Of a DNA stretch of 64,000 nucleotides, positions 24,701 through 36,300 are shown one piece after another. Every line of letters begins with the position of its first letter. Within the stretch, counting starts at the first letter, position 1. The translations under genes were made by a program, and so were the position numbers. Below the pieces are notes generated by a model. The model worked only from the letters and a program-made list of their open reading frames with translations, was not told where the DNA came from and made no database searches. The stretch is from Schistocephalus solidus. Taxonomy: Eukaryota; Platyhelminthes; Cestoda; Diphyllobothriidea; Diphyllobothriidae. The stretch spans positions 1 to 64,000 of the forward strand of contig WEDG01004479.1 of the NCBI GenBank assembly GCA_017591395.1, given 5' to 3'.

Positions 24701-25540
24701 TATATTGCAGCATCACGTGGACTGTGACTACTTAATCTTACGACAGCATTGTAATCTGTACCCTGCAAAATTTCGCTACACTACAATTTCTTTACATTAC
24801 TGAGTAACCCTTTTTTTCTCTTGAGATTTTAATGTGAAAATAGTGAGTTCAAATTAGTTAACCTATTTTTCCTCAAATAAACCGAAATTCACTCATCCGT
24901 TTTTCTTATAACTTTGTATTGTTTAACGGCTGAATTTTCGCTGGTTTCCGAATGCTACCGGCAAAACCTTACTTTCTTTTAAATCTGTTTTAAGAACACA
25001 ATTTAATCCTTTCCATTTTTTAAGTATCGTAGGCTTTGCTATCGATCAGTGGCACTTCACTTGAGGCAAGAACTGCTACTTAAATATATTCCAGTTTCTG
25101 GTGACGTTCTCTTTCCCTTTCCTAGTGGTCTTACCACGGAATGCCATCTTTGCAGACGCTTTTAGGTCATCATCAATGGAAATTTTACCAGGGGACCTTG
25201 ACAGGTTTATATTACCAAATATGCCGGAATGATTATGCATTTAACTTAACCCTTAAGACATGTGAAATATCATATTTTCAGGTTTTTTGTGGACTATTGC
25301 AACCCGCATGGTACATCTTTATGCCGCACGCAATTTAACGTTGCAAATAGGATACCGAAATGTCCATACCTATTTCTTTCAATGAACTCAAATGATCTGA
25401 ATTGAAATAACCGACTTGAATTTTATATCATATATCCCTTTCGAGCCCATAGAACCGCGGAACATTGAAACCAGTGGTGTCAGGCTGCATATATCGTTTG
25501 CTAGCCGATCATTTGTCTATGCGTAGCAATCGCACGGGTC
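24701..25540. other. AT-rich region upstream of the RBM15-like gene
   Basis: There is no coding signal. The segment follows the 3' end of a LINE at about 24700 and should contain the promoter and 5' UTR of the RBM15-like gene. No convincing TATA box or initiator was recognised. Confidence 0.5.
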
Positions 25541-28437
25541 ATGAGATCTTTGCGGGTTGCCGATGCGTCTCTGGAACGTCGTCGTTCACGTGAACGAGTT
25601 AGAAAGTATGACCGATCTTCAAAGTCAGAAAAAGTTGTTCGGGAATCGTCTCATGAAAGTCTTCCTTCCTCCGGTCGTGAACGCCAATTCGTTGAGCCTA
25701 TAGCGAGTTGTCGAACTCTCTGCGTCCGGAAACTTCCACTTTCTCTGGATTCGGACGCAGTTCAAGAGTATCTTCATAACGAGTTTTCGCCTTACGGAAA
25801 TGTGGAAATACAAGTGGTCAAGATTAGTGGCCAGCGCGTCGCGCTTATCAATTTCGCGTAAGTTAGCTTACGAATAAAGTTTTTAATGCCTCTATCTCTT
25901 GCTTCGCGCTTTCGCCCTTATATATCCTTGTTATCTCATCCGCCGCGTCTGCTCAATTTCTGCTTGTAACAATACGCACGTGAACACGGTTTATGTTTCG
26001 CAGTGCTTCGTTTCTGTGTTGACTATTTCTGTTGATTTAACCTCCTTAGAGAAACCTTGCCCCTTACCATATACTTGCAAAAGAAAAACAGCAAATACAC
26101 AATGCCCTACTCCACTGGTTTTTTGGTAACCTGCATGTCTCGCATCTCAAGTTTTTTTTTTTGCTGTCCAAGATTCAACCCTTGAGAACACATGTAAGTG
26201 GCATACCGGCCTGCATAACTTCCCTAATGCGATATTTGAAGGCCTCGTCGCCTGGTTGATAATGATATTGCCTGCAAATTTGTCTAGTGCTTAGTGCTTA
26301 GTGAAGATGTGGGCTGACTGGTGAGGAACATCCTGGTATGCACAAACTGAAAATGGTATTTTAGAGCTTATATTATCCCGACCGGTCCAACTTGCTTGTT
26401 AAGAATGCAATAGTTTACTTTTGCTGGAAAGTTGATCGAATGAAGGCTTTTATTTTTTCTTATTTTAGCCGTCCTAGTGAGGCAAGAAACGCTTTTAAAA
26501 GTAAACAAAAAGCCCGGATTCATGATCGTTTGTTATCTGTGGAAATGTGGGAGGAGTCGGAGTCATATTCACTGGACACAGATCCGAGGACCGCTTATTC
26601 TTCATATTACCGTCATCGGGACGTAAATGAAATCGACCTTTTGATAGATGGAGGCAGTCGTAGTAGACGCACAAGTGAGCAGGAAGATGACTCTTCTCGT
26701 CGAGGTCGTGCACGGGCATCTAGGAACCTACGACCCGATCGCTCTCGTTCGCCTATTCCTAGCCAAAGGGAGCCAGAAAGACAGTCAAATCCAAGAATTA
26801 AGCGTCGACAAGAGCCATCTGAGTTGGAAGAGAATGATCCAAAAGCCACAAGAACGCTCTTTGTTGGAAGTCTGGAACCCGACATTACTGACGGTGAGGT
26901 TCGAGATACATTTGAGCGCTTTGGCTTTGTTGAACAAATAGACGTCAAACGACCGAATACATCTCATGCCTACGCATTCGTAAGGTTCGCTAACGTAGAT
27001 ATGGCTCTTCAGGCCAAAGCCAAAATGTCCGGGAAGTCCGTGCGTTCATTTCACTGTAAAATTGGATTTGGGAAGCCTATAGTTTCGAGATATATATACA
27101 TAAGTGGGTTGGACAATTGGGCATCCCGTGAGGAACTGGAGCGATTTCTCTTATGTTTTGGCACTCTTCTTAACTTCGAGTGGCATTCGCGTAAGAACTA
27201 CGCCGTCGTCGCTTACCAAACACCCGAAATAGCCGAAGAAGCGAGCAAACAGCTGAAGCTTATTTCTTTCCGTCGGCCGGAGTACCGTTTAATTGTGGAT
27301 TTTATCGACCCGGAGGGCCGCGAGCTCACTACAGACCATGCAAATTCCCAAGCAGATCAGCTTAGGACACCCTTGCTCCCCTTCTCAAATCCACCTTTCC
27401 AGCTTCGTCCAGATATTGTGTCTGCAACCCTCGGGAGACATGTTAACGCATCCAATTTTCGGTTCCCCCTTCCGTTTCCTAATCCATTTGCACCTGGTTT
27501 TGATCCTCTCTTTCAATCTCAAATGATGCGTACAAGCGCCACGGACAGTGGACCTATTTTAGGGCCGTCCCTTCTTCCGACTTGCATTAATTCAGATCTG
27601 TCTGAACCTCCCGAAAATCACTCACGAAGGCGGCATCTAAGAGACCATCCGACTCATCGCCAGGGACCTCCACATGGCCGTAGATATGCTAAACAAAGTC
27701 GTTATCGGCCGATATCGCCCATTGACAATCTTCTGCGACCAGATTTAGGGAGGCTTGGTTCTATGGACCCTGTTCTCTCCGCCATTGTGAGCATGCCAGA
27801 TCTAGACGCCTTCCTAGGACCCGCTATCTGGAATGGGCAAATTTTTGTTAAAAAATCTGTTTTCAAATTCCGCTGCCTCCATGCTGTTGGCGACCCGAAA
27901 ATTGGCCAGAATTTTATTAGAGACCCTTTGGAAGAAATTGAAAGACAGAAAAGACAGACCGTGAACTTCCAACTCCCCCACCAAGCCATCATAGACGCCT
28001 CTTGGATGGTAGAGGCCGTGCACCGAATAAATTTAGCAATATCTGCCGACCCTCCCACCTTCTCCGTGCTCTTAGCACTTCCCTGGGAGGACGAATTGAC
28101 AAAAAATTCAGCAACTCCGCCTCCTTCCGGATCAGCCGAGAAGAATGTTGGAGAAGAAACCGTTACAACAAGCGATGTAGAAAAGATCATGGAGGATCAC
28201 AAGGAGAGACCTTTGACCTGCCTGGTTTCATACTTGCGGTTAAAGCAACGAGCTGCCCTGCTTACTCTTCTTCCTGTAGGCACTGCGGAAAAATTGGCAG
28301 TGAGTGTTAACTACAAAATTCTTCTTTTCACACCAAGCAGCTTTTCTCTAAGCCTGCTTAAATTCTCCGCTCCCAGACTGAACTCCGAACTTGCATTTGT
28401 GGATGACTTCCTTGTCATGTTGGTTCTCAAAATTTAA
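25541..28437 (+). CDS. RBM15: SPEN-family RNA-binding protein, RBM15/Spenito type (3 RRM + SPOC)
   Basis: Exon 1 is 25541-25857 and exon 2 is 26469-28437. The intron 25858-26468 (611 nt) has donor GC|GTAAGT and acceptor TTTTAG|C, phase 2, and splits RRM1. The product is about 761 aa. An Arg/Ser-rich N-terminus is followed by RRM1 (about 57-135, RNP2-like TLCVRKL), an RS-rich spacer, RRM2 (about 231-305, LFVGSL and YAFVRF), RRM3 (about 313-390, YIYISGL) and a low-complexity linker. A SPOC domain follows from about 558 to the end; it opens with AIWNGQIFVKK and contains LVSYLRLKQRA. This order is diagnostic of RBM15/Spenito. Family members bind RNA in the nucleus and recruit the WTAP/METTL3 m6A writer. 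The length is nearer Drosophila Spenito than human RBM15. ATG 25541 is the first usable start seen, but a further 5' exon cannot be excluded. No frame breaks were found. Confidence 0.9.
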
Positions 28438-28713
28438 GATCATGAATTAAAAGTGATTTTTTTTCTACAAAAAATATTTGCAGTCAGCAAGTTGACTATA
28501 ATGTTTCTATCATTATCATTGTTATAAATGCAGTTGCTAAACCTAAGTTCTCTACGTAGCGTCCTTTTGTGAAGTGGTAGCGAGTTGTGATTTCAAAGGT
28601 AACAGCACTCGTGAGTGAGCTTAGTTTACCGTCATTTTTTATAGGATTGCCTAGGGCTAATACTCATAAAATCGGATACAATAGGTTTAAGTTTTGAAAT
28701 AATCAAAAAAAGG

Positions 28714-28719
28714 AATAAA
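28714..28719 (+). terminator. Candidate poly(A) signal of the RBM15-like gene
   Basis: AATAAA lies 277 nt after the stop codon at 28437, on the same strand. It is the first canonical hexamer seen downstream. Cleavage here would leave a short 3' UTR and end well before the convergent gene at 30019. The assignment rests on the motif alone. Confidence 0.45.
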
Positions 28720-30018
28720 GATTTATCTGAAAATGGTTAAAAAGGTTGCCGGAAGCAATTGGGGTTAGAGGGGGACAAAATGCCCCATAACTCTCCAAGT
28801 GATAAACAAGACCGACATTGCTGTATTTCTCTCCCCCTATACGTGGAAAATAGATGTGGTATGACCAGTAGACGATATACCGCTGTGCGGTGTGAAATTC
28901 GGCGGAAGACACGCCTGATTGACAGAGCAACTTTATGGATAACAGATTGGGGAAGTGTCTTATGATATCAAGTAGAAGGGAATGAAAAACCATGTTTTAG
29001 AGTGGGAGTTTGTTATAATTAAACAGAAAATGTGACGGAGGGACAAGAACAACATTGAACGTCACCAAGTGAAGAGCTGAGGGCGTGATTAAAGCTGTCA
29101 CCGAACCATTCGCACCTACAGAAAGCTTGCATATTAGCATAACGACGGTCCTGCCATTTGACTAATTAGCCTCAGAGGACTTACTGGAATTCTGTGCCGA
29201 CTCCAGACCTCAGAGCACCTTGTTTTTGCTTGAAATCCGGAGTAAGCCAGACGTCACTTTTCTTCAATGGTCACTAACCCGCTGACTTCATAACAATTAC
29301 CGATGTAAGAAACGTAGGGAATGTGTCGTGCCCTTGATTCACTTCCAGGGTGCTTCCCCTTTCGATGCCAGTAGATGCAAGATATCACCTCACTCCACGT
29401 TTAAATGACCGGAAAGCCTGATACAACGGCAATGTGTGTTCGACAGGTTATCTTCTTTATTAGGATGTTGCGAAACGAAAAAAAGGCTGTCAGGCGAAAG
29501 TATCGTCAAATTACTGTCAGTAGGCATGGTGCCTGTGAATTGAAAGGTAAGGTAATGGGCGGTTCTATAATGTCCGCTGAGGCGTCTGTCGGCTGTGTGG
29601 GTCTCTTTACCCAGTCATTTCGTTATCCCGCGGATCTCCCTACCAGGCGACATGTGCTCACGCACGGAGTGATAACCTTTTTACTCTAAATCTCGGTTTC
29701 GGAAGCAATGGAAATGGTGATCGTTTAGCGAGTGCTAGACGAGACTAGTGCACAAGAAAGGGTCAAACCTACTGGCGTATTAGCCTCGGCGATTCCCTTA
29801 CTAACAATATAGTGGCCGTGGTCATATGCGACTGAACTCCGAGTTATATAAGCGTTTCAGCCATTCGGCGTATAAGAACAGAGACTGCTAAAATATATCA
29901 GGTCATGAGAATAATGAGCAAATAAGGAGTAGAAAAATATACACATTAACAAAGTCACCAGGCCTCGTGGAAAATCACAGGGTTGCCAAAATCGTCTGGA
30001 TAAGGAACAATGGTGGCC
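28720..30018. other. Intergenic spacer between two convergent genes
   Basis: Apart from the candidate PIK3R4 poly(A) hexamer I see no conserved reading frame, repeat or RNA gene. The short ORFs here lack domain-like composition. The segment should hold the 3' UTR of PIK3R4. Confidence 0.6.
29457..29462 (-). terminator. Candidate poly(A) signal for PIK3R4
   Basis: The minus strand reads AATAAA about 560 nt after the TGA at 30019. I saw no closer canonical hexamer. Short AT-rich hexamers are common, so this is weak evidence. Confidence 0.3.
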
Positions 30019-30334
30019 TCACTTCCAGAACTTGATGGTACCGTTCATGGAGGCGGAGACAAGAAAGGCCTGACCGGCATCAATCAGGGCAAGATCACTG
30101 ATGATGTTGGTGTGACCGCGAGTGGCCTCAACGACTTCAAGGTGACCGGACAAAGGGAAAGCGGGAGGCAAATGTTCTTGTGAAAGAAAAAGACCTGATC
30201 CAAGACCATGAGGTGTCCTTGACAGGTTCGGCAGCCCGCCAGACGTGGTTAGAAGACTTTGCGTACCGAGGTGTCTTTTGGTCGGTTCGTGTATCTCCTC
30301 CATGGCCATGCGGACGCCTTTGATAAGAACCTCC
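30019..30334 (-). CDS. PIK3R4: PIK3R4 terminal exon: last WD40 blade
   Basis: The acceptor is GGCGCAG|G, completing the Lys codon of the preceding exon. The translation starts [17 protein letters not shown] and ends [16 protein letters not shown], then [15 protein letters not shown] and TGA. VPS15 proteins also end in this blade (VTASRDGIVKVWK), so the C-terminus is complete. Confidence 0.92.
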
Positions 30335-33300
30335 CTGCGCCAGACGACAACAGAAATCGAAGCAAGATGTTAACTCAGATATTATAAAAGGATGAAATTA
30401 CAGTCAAATTAAACGCTTATTATGAATTAATATCTTTGATACAATGACTCTTTCTGGAGTAGCCATATTAAAAGGCGGACCGTCAAACGGTACTCCGTAG
30501 ACGTATAGAAAGATGATTTTCCGACTGGATGTCACGTCAGGTAGATTGTTACCATGGTTTCTGAGTAGGGTGATGATCACAGGTCGATAAATCAGCGGGG
30601 CGGCGGAAAAAAGTGCCGGCTAGGCCTTTCAGCAGTGGCGCGCATGAATCGCTCACAGCCCTACAATAATGCGCTCGCACTATTAAACTAGCTGGTAACG
30701 CCTCGACAGGCAACTACAAGCTAAGTAACACTAGATGTCAATCAAACTACAGAAAAAGAAGTACTACTACTGACTTGTAAGAAACAGAGAGCGGGAGAGC
30801 CTCCTCGTGGCCACCCCAGGCGATGATGCAAGACTCCTTGGGTCGGGAGAGGCCCCAGAGACGGAGGCGAGCGTCGCTGCCGCCGGCGATGACGTTGGGC
30901 AGAAGGCCGCCACCTCCGGTGCTTCCTCGGTCGTCACCAAATTGAGGCAACTTGGAGAAGGCGGCGTGCGCAGATGGCAAACACAGAATGGCATGCACCG
31001 AACGGCAGGGCGGGGTTTCGTCGAAAGCGAGCGGTTTTTTGGGTCCAGGTTGAGCCCAGGTAGAGAAGATGCGGTTACTGCAGGGCGTAGTGGGGGTGGG
31101 TGCTTCTAGGTCGAAGACTGCAATCTCATTGTGGCGGTCCGTCGCGGCGAGGATCTAGGCAGATAACAGAACTCAAGGAGTACTTCGAAGCAATGAATGA
31201 CTTCAAGGCGAGCTGAAGTAGAAATGTCTAGCAGATGTGCATTTCGGAGGTAAGGTAAAAAAGTGCGCACATGCAAATCAGCCTAACGATAGAGAAAACT
31301 TGGCACTTAGCTCGCAAAAATAAACTGAAAAACAAAAGTTTTCCTTCGTCACCGCATATCTTTTCGGCAGCAACATAAGACAAGGAGGGCGAAATTATGG
31401 ACTGGCCCAGTTACTGTAAACCTGTGTACACTTTTGGTTTTCGGTGCAGCGATCCTCACTGGAGGGCGTCTGCAAAATAAAGTTTTCAGGTTTCACCAAT
31501 AAGTTCCCGCAAACTGGCAGACATATCGCCAAAAAAGTCACAGTGGGCTGGCAAACCAACATCCTAAAAAATAAAGCCAGAATTGATAACAGCAACGCAA
31601 CAAAATCACAGTCAACCACGAGCAATTAAGTTTGTCTACGAACACTTTTCGATGGGGTAATGAACTAAAGCGATACGTAACCGTGGAAACAAGAATTCTG
31701 GAGGACGCCGCGCAACCGCTTGCACCGAAAGAAAACCTGCCGGGCAAAAACGGGAGTATCTCACTCCCGCCAGCATTTAAGTAAAATTTGTCAAGTTTCC
31801 CTCAAATAAGACAGTTCCCACTCGCGGCAACAACACGGCACACCCCATGACGTTCAATGAGGTGATTTGACCATATTGTGCCCCCTCCCCTTCCTATTGG
31901 TTCAAATTGGCGAAACTACCTCCAAACAGAATGCTGAGAACTCTCGCTAACTAGATCGTTCTTAAGATTGACGAGACTTTAATCTTCACACTACTATTAC
32001 ACTTTCGTTTCTAGAGAAGAAACATATTTGGGGGATCACAAAAGGATTTTTTGAGGTTCACGAGTCATGCAGCTACAATGGGATGTACTATCACTCGCAA
32101 AACAATCCTTACGTTATTTTTTGCCTTCTTAATGCAAGGTGGACATTTATAGCTGAGTGACATATCTTCATGAGACTAATTTCGCTTTAATTTGAACCCT
32201 GTAGATATGGAGTTCTATTTTTTGAAAAGATTGCCAGAAATGTTACGGGAAGGATCCACTGACACAAGAGTAGACGACATGTAAAGCGATTTATTTAAGG
32301 ACTGAGGCAAATTATTTAACTTTTATTATAGGAACCCTTAAAAACTACTGCGATTTCCAATACGTTATGTCGCACTCCAAATCCCTCATGGCACGCGGTT
32401 TTACATACCCTGATCTGCAATGACAGTTCGACCGTCGATTTCGACGAGGTCCACCGTATGCTCCACACCAGGTGGTGCAGAGACGGTGACTTGCGCGTGA
32501 ATAAGTTTTAATTGATAGTAGTCTTGCGCTGCAGCTACCGCACTCTCTCCCCCACCTGAGCCCGGTGTCAAGACAGAGTCAAGAAGACCGGAGATGGGAG
32601 AGGGCGCATGTGGCTGGCGTGGCCGGAGCCGCTCCTGGGTGTACCACCACACCTGAATCGGATCCCACGGAGTGGGAGTGTCATAAAGGCCACATTAAGA
32701 AAGAGCCATTGCAGCATGACTCTCAGTCCGCCAGTTAGCCACTCTACACAAAACACACATTGGGCTTACCATGCGGTCAGAGTTATCCCGTCAGTTGACA
32801 ACCTTCCAAGCCACGGCTTTTAGCGCACCGTGATAGTTTTAAGCACGTCAGATTGTTTATAGTGAGGAAAATGCGCTGAGCTGTTGACCTCAATCTCTGC
32901 CTCACTCCCACAATCAGACCACCATCCGAGCCAGTCAGTTGCCTGATGTGGGAGTGGGCGCATTGGCTGACGGATCGGCGTACCCGTCTTCGTGCGCGAC
33001 AGCATGACCACGCCCCCATAACGCACACACCAGGATTTATTTACTCAGGGGATATTGAGGAGTCTTCGCCGCCTGACTCACAGTCCACTGGTCAGCCACT
33101 CGACACACAGCACATACACTGGGCTGACGGCGTGGTCTGGTGGAAGCGTAAGATTGGCAGAATTCCCAGTCCCGGTTTCTAGGAAATCGTGATTTTATCA
33201 GGTACATTATGATGATTGTGAAGGTGTTGTCTATGTGTTAGTGTAGATGGTGTGCGCTGACGTGGCTTAGCCTCCGGTGGTTTACCGCAGGTTGTCCTGG

Positions 33301-36300
33301 AGGCGCATGTGTCCTAATAGACCCATGTGGTGTGTAAATGTGCGGGAGCAGTGAGGGCAGAGGCGGGCGCGGCGACTGTATGTCGGAGCCCAAGGCACTG
33401 GTTCACCAGCCTCCGTGCGATGGATTCGCAGGTGACCGACCAGGCCGATACGTGAGTTGAAGTTGCGGGCGCATTGTGGGCAGGAGAAATCGCTAGAGGC
33501 TGGGGGTATGTCATTCATGGTAGTGGGGGTGGCAGTGGCGGTAAGAAGGGCAGGAGCGGAGGGTGTGTATCGGTGTCGTCGGCATTGCGGTGAATTCCGC
33601 TGTCATGGATGCGCATGCGACCGAATAGGCCCATGCGATGATTTAATGCGCGAGGACAGTGGAGGCGACGATCTCTGCTGTGTGGTGGTGCTCCAGGCAC
33701 TGGTTCACCAGTCTCTGTACGATGGATTCGTGAGTGACCGACCAGGCTGATGCGTGAGGTTAATGTGCGGTCGCATTTAGGACAGATTAGGAGAGAGTCC
33801 GCATCGCTGATGATGATGGTAGTGAAGGAGGTGGTGGGGGTAACAGGCGATGAGTAGAGGGATGTGGTCTCTATGATGGTGGGAGTAATTGAATTTATGC
33901 CATACAGACCAGAGCAAAGACAGTCCCGGTTCTGAGGAATACAGACTCAAACAACCCGCTTTCGTGGTTTGCGGCGCCATCCAGGTCGACCGGTGGAGCG
34001 TATAATTCCGCATGACAATTATGAGGTGGAAGTGTTGTGATAAATATGCCAAATAGGTTATCTGGGGTGGAAACGTCCCCTAGGTCAATAACAGGAATGA
34101 CCGAAACAAATAGGGCAATTTTCTTGCCGTAGGAGCGATGGCATCATGGACTCTATCAGTCCACAGAAACACATTGAGAAAAACAATTTGTTAACAGTTT
34201 GCATGCAATTACGCCTTCTGCACTTAGGCCCAATCGGCGGACGCCCATCTCAAGTGATTTTTGCATTGAAATGGCATCGGTAGGGCGTGATTATGTTTCG
34301 ATCGATACAGTTTCTAGCGCAGGAAATAAATTAACTGAAGTAAACATTTCAGCTCTTAGAGTTGGAGGTTTGGGCATGGGCGACTGATGAAGAAAAATAT
34401 GTCTTGAATGGTCAACCTGGTCTTCCTTGTGTGTTCGGGCATCAATTCTCCGGTACCGGCTTTCCATAGCAACGCGAAGGCTCTAGACCGGAGCTTCTGG
34501 GAAACGGAAAGCACTTGCTTCGTCGGCAGCCAGAGAGCCATAAGTGCTTATAAAAAGCGAAAGTAACCAGACAAAGGTAGAAAACAAGCGAAAACAGGAA
34601 ATAATGGTAAGTGGATTGGAAAAGCATAGAATGGAACCAAATGCACAGAGAGGACTACGTACCAAAGTGGATGGTTTTGATCTGTCGTCCATCCAGGAGC
34701 ACGATGGGTTCTCCCAGATCTGTAGGTTCATAATACTCACCCTACCATCGTACGGTAGAAGTGAGAAGGAGATTTCGCGTTGGTAGCGAAGATCCCAGCT
34801 CACAATGTGACCGCGGCTTGTTCCCGACACAAGCCACGTGTGCCCGCTGTGCACCGAAAGACATCGAATAAAACCTGCGAGAAACCAAAGGGAAAAGGAT
34901 GTTCATGCCCAGGGCTTAAAATTAATGCTAAGACGTGGGGAAATTGCCGACTGAAAGTAATTTGGAGGTAAGCCAGGTTGGAGGGACCTTAAGGACAGAG
35001 GGGGGAGAGGGGGGGACGGTCAAGAGAAGTGGTGTTCCTGTACTTATACGATTTGTTCGTTTTCCGAGCAGACAATTTTGAATACACAAGCCTAAACACA
35101 AACTGGTACGGCGAAGCAGGTCAGTCTAGAACTTACCATGTATTCGATTCTGTTTCAGTGACCAGGCCGGTTGCGGTGATCGAATATCGTGGCCAATTAT
35201 ACTTCCATTCGTTGCGGAGTATACAAGGAGGTTGTGATCGGTGCCGCCAGCCATGCAATTCACAGATACACTGGGCGGGAAGGCGGTCACCAGAGGCGCA
35301 GTCAGGAAGGTGGCCATGCCGTGAATCGCGATGGGAATTTTGATACAACTGCGTTGGCAGCCCATTGAGCCGTCAACCAGATGAATAGCTGATCGATCGG
35401 CGATTGTGGCCACACTGCTGCCTGCGTCAGTCCATACTAAATGCTAGTTTAGAAGGAGAGGATTTGTTACAAGAGGGAGTTTCTAGTTCTTTACTCAACC
35501 TTTGGATTGCTTTCAAGTTCAAAAGATCGTAGTAACAAAAAGAGCCTCTATGAAGGTGGTTTACGATCAGAAAGTAACCTCGCCGTTATCTGTCTTAGGA
35601 GTAGTTGGCAGTTATCACTATGAGAACACGATTTCTGATTCACCGGGTTCAGGAATAAGCGCCCCTTTCAGGTAGCCGTTCACAAAAGTATTGCTATTAT
35701 GCACTACTTGCGGAGGTATCAGGTATTCAACGGTTATGCTAACAGGGAGAAAAAAAACAAAATCTGTTGGAAATAAAAGTCAGAAATCAAAATTCAGATG
35801 ACCTGGTTGTGTGCCGTTCGGCAGGAAACAAGATGAGTGGACATGCTTAAGGAGAGGACCCAACGAGAAAAATAAATGGGCTAACCCGGCAAGTTGGTTT
35901 GTCTGATGCATGCTGCGGCTTCCGCACGGAATAGGTGGAGAAGGAACGGGCAGGCAAGAAGTGTCCACTGGCCAAATCTAGGTTACTGGTCGAGATAGAT
36001 TTGTCAACAGAACCACCTCCAATTGTATCCTCAGGAAATCCCTCAGCGAGTTTTGATGAGGCTGAACTTTGGTCCGACATCTGCACACGTCCACAATCCC
36101 AGAACTTGACGTGGGCGTCTCCACTGCTACAGGACGCCAGCAGATGACCGGATGGGTGTGTGGCCAAACTTACAAAACAAAAATTGTGGTTAACGCCAAA
36201 AGCCAGCGCGACGCTTGCAGCAAATAAACATTTACTCGGGGACAATTGAAGAGGTACATGTCTTCGATAACTTATTGTCAAATATGTGCACATCATTATG

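Noticed and set aside
34720..34745. A 26-nt intron in the PIK3R4 exon 34663-34874 (GTAGGG...CTACAG), which would switch to a frame reading [19 protein letters not shown].
   Set aside because: The unspliced frame stays open, ends at donor TTG|GTACGT in phase 0 and joins the next exon correctly. The alternative frame ends in phase 1 and cannot join it.
35929..36147. Plus-strand frames opposite the WD40 exons.
   Set aside because: They are shadows of the PIK3R4 exons on the minus strand.
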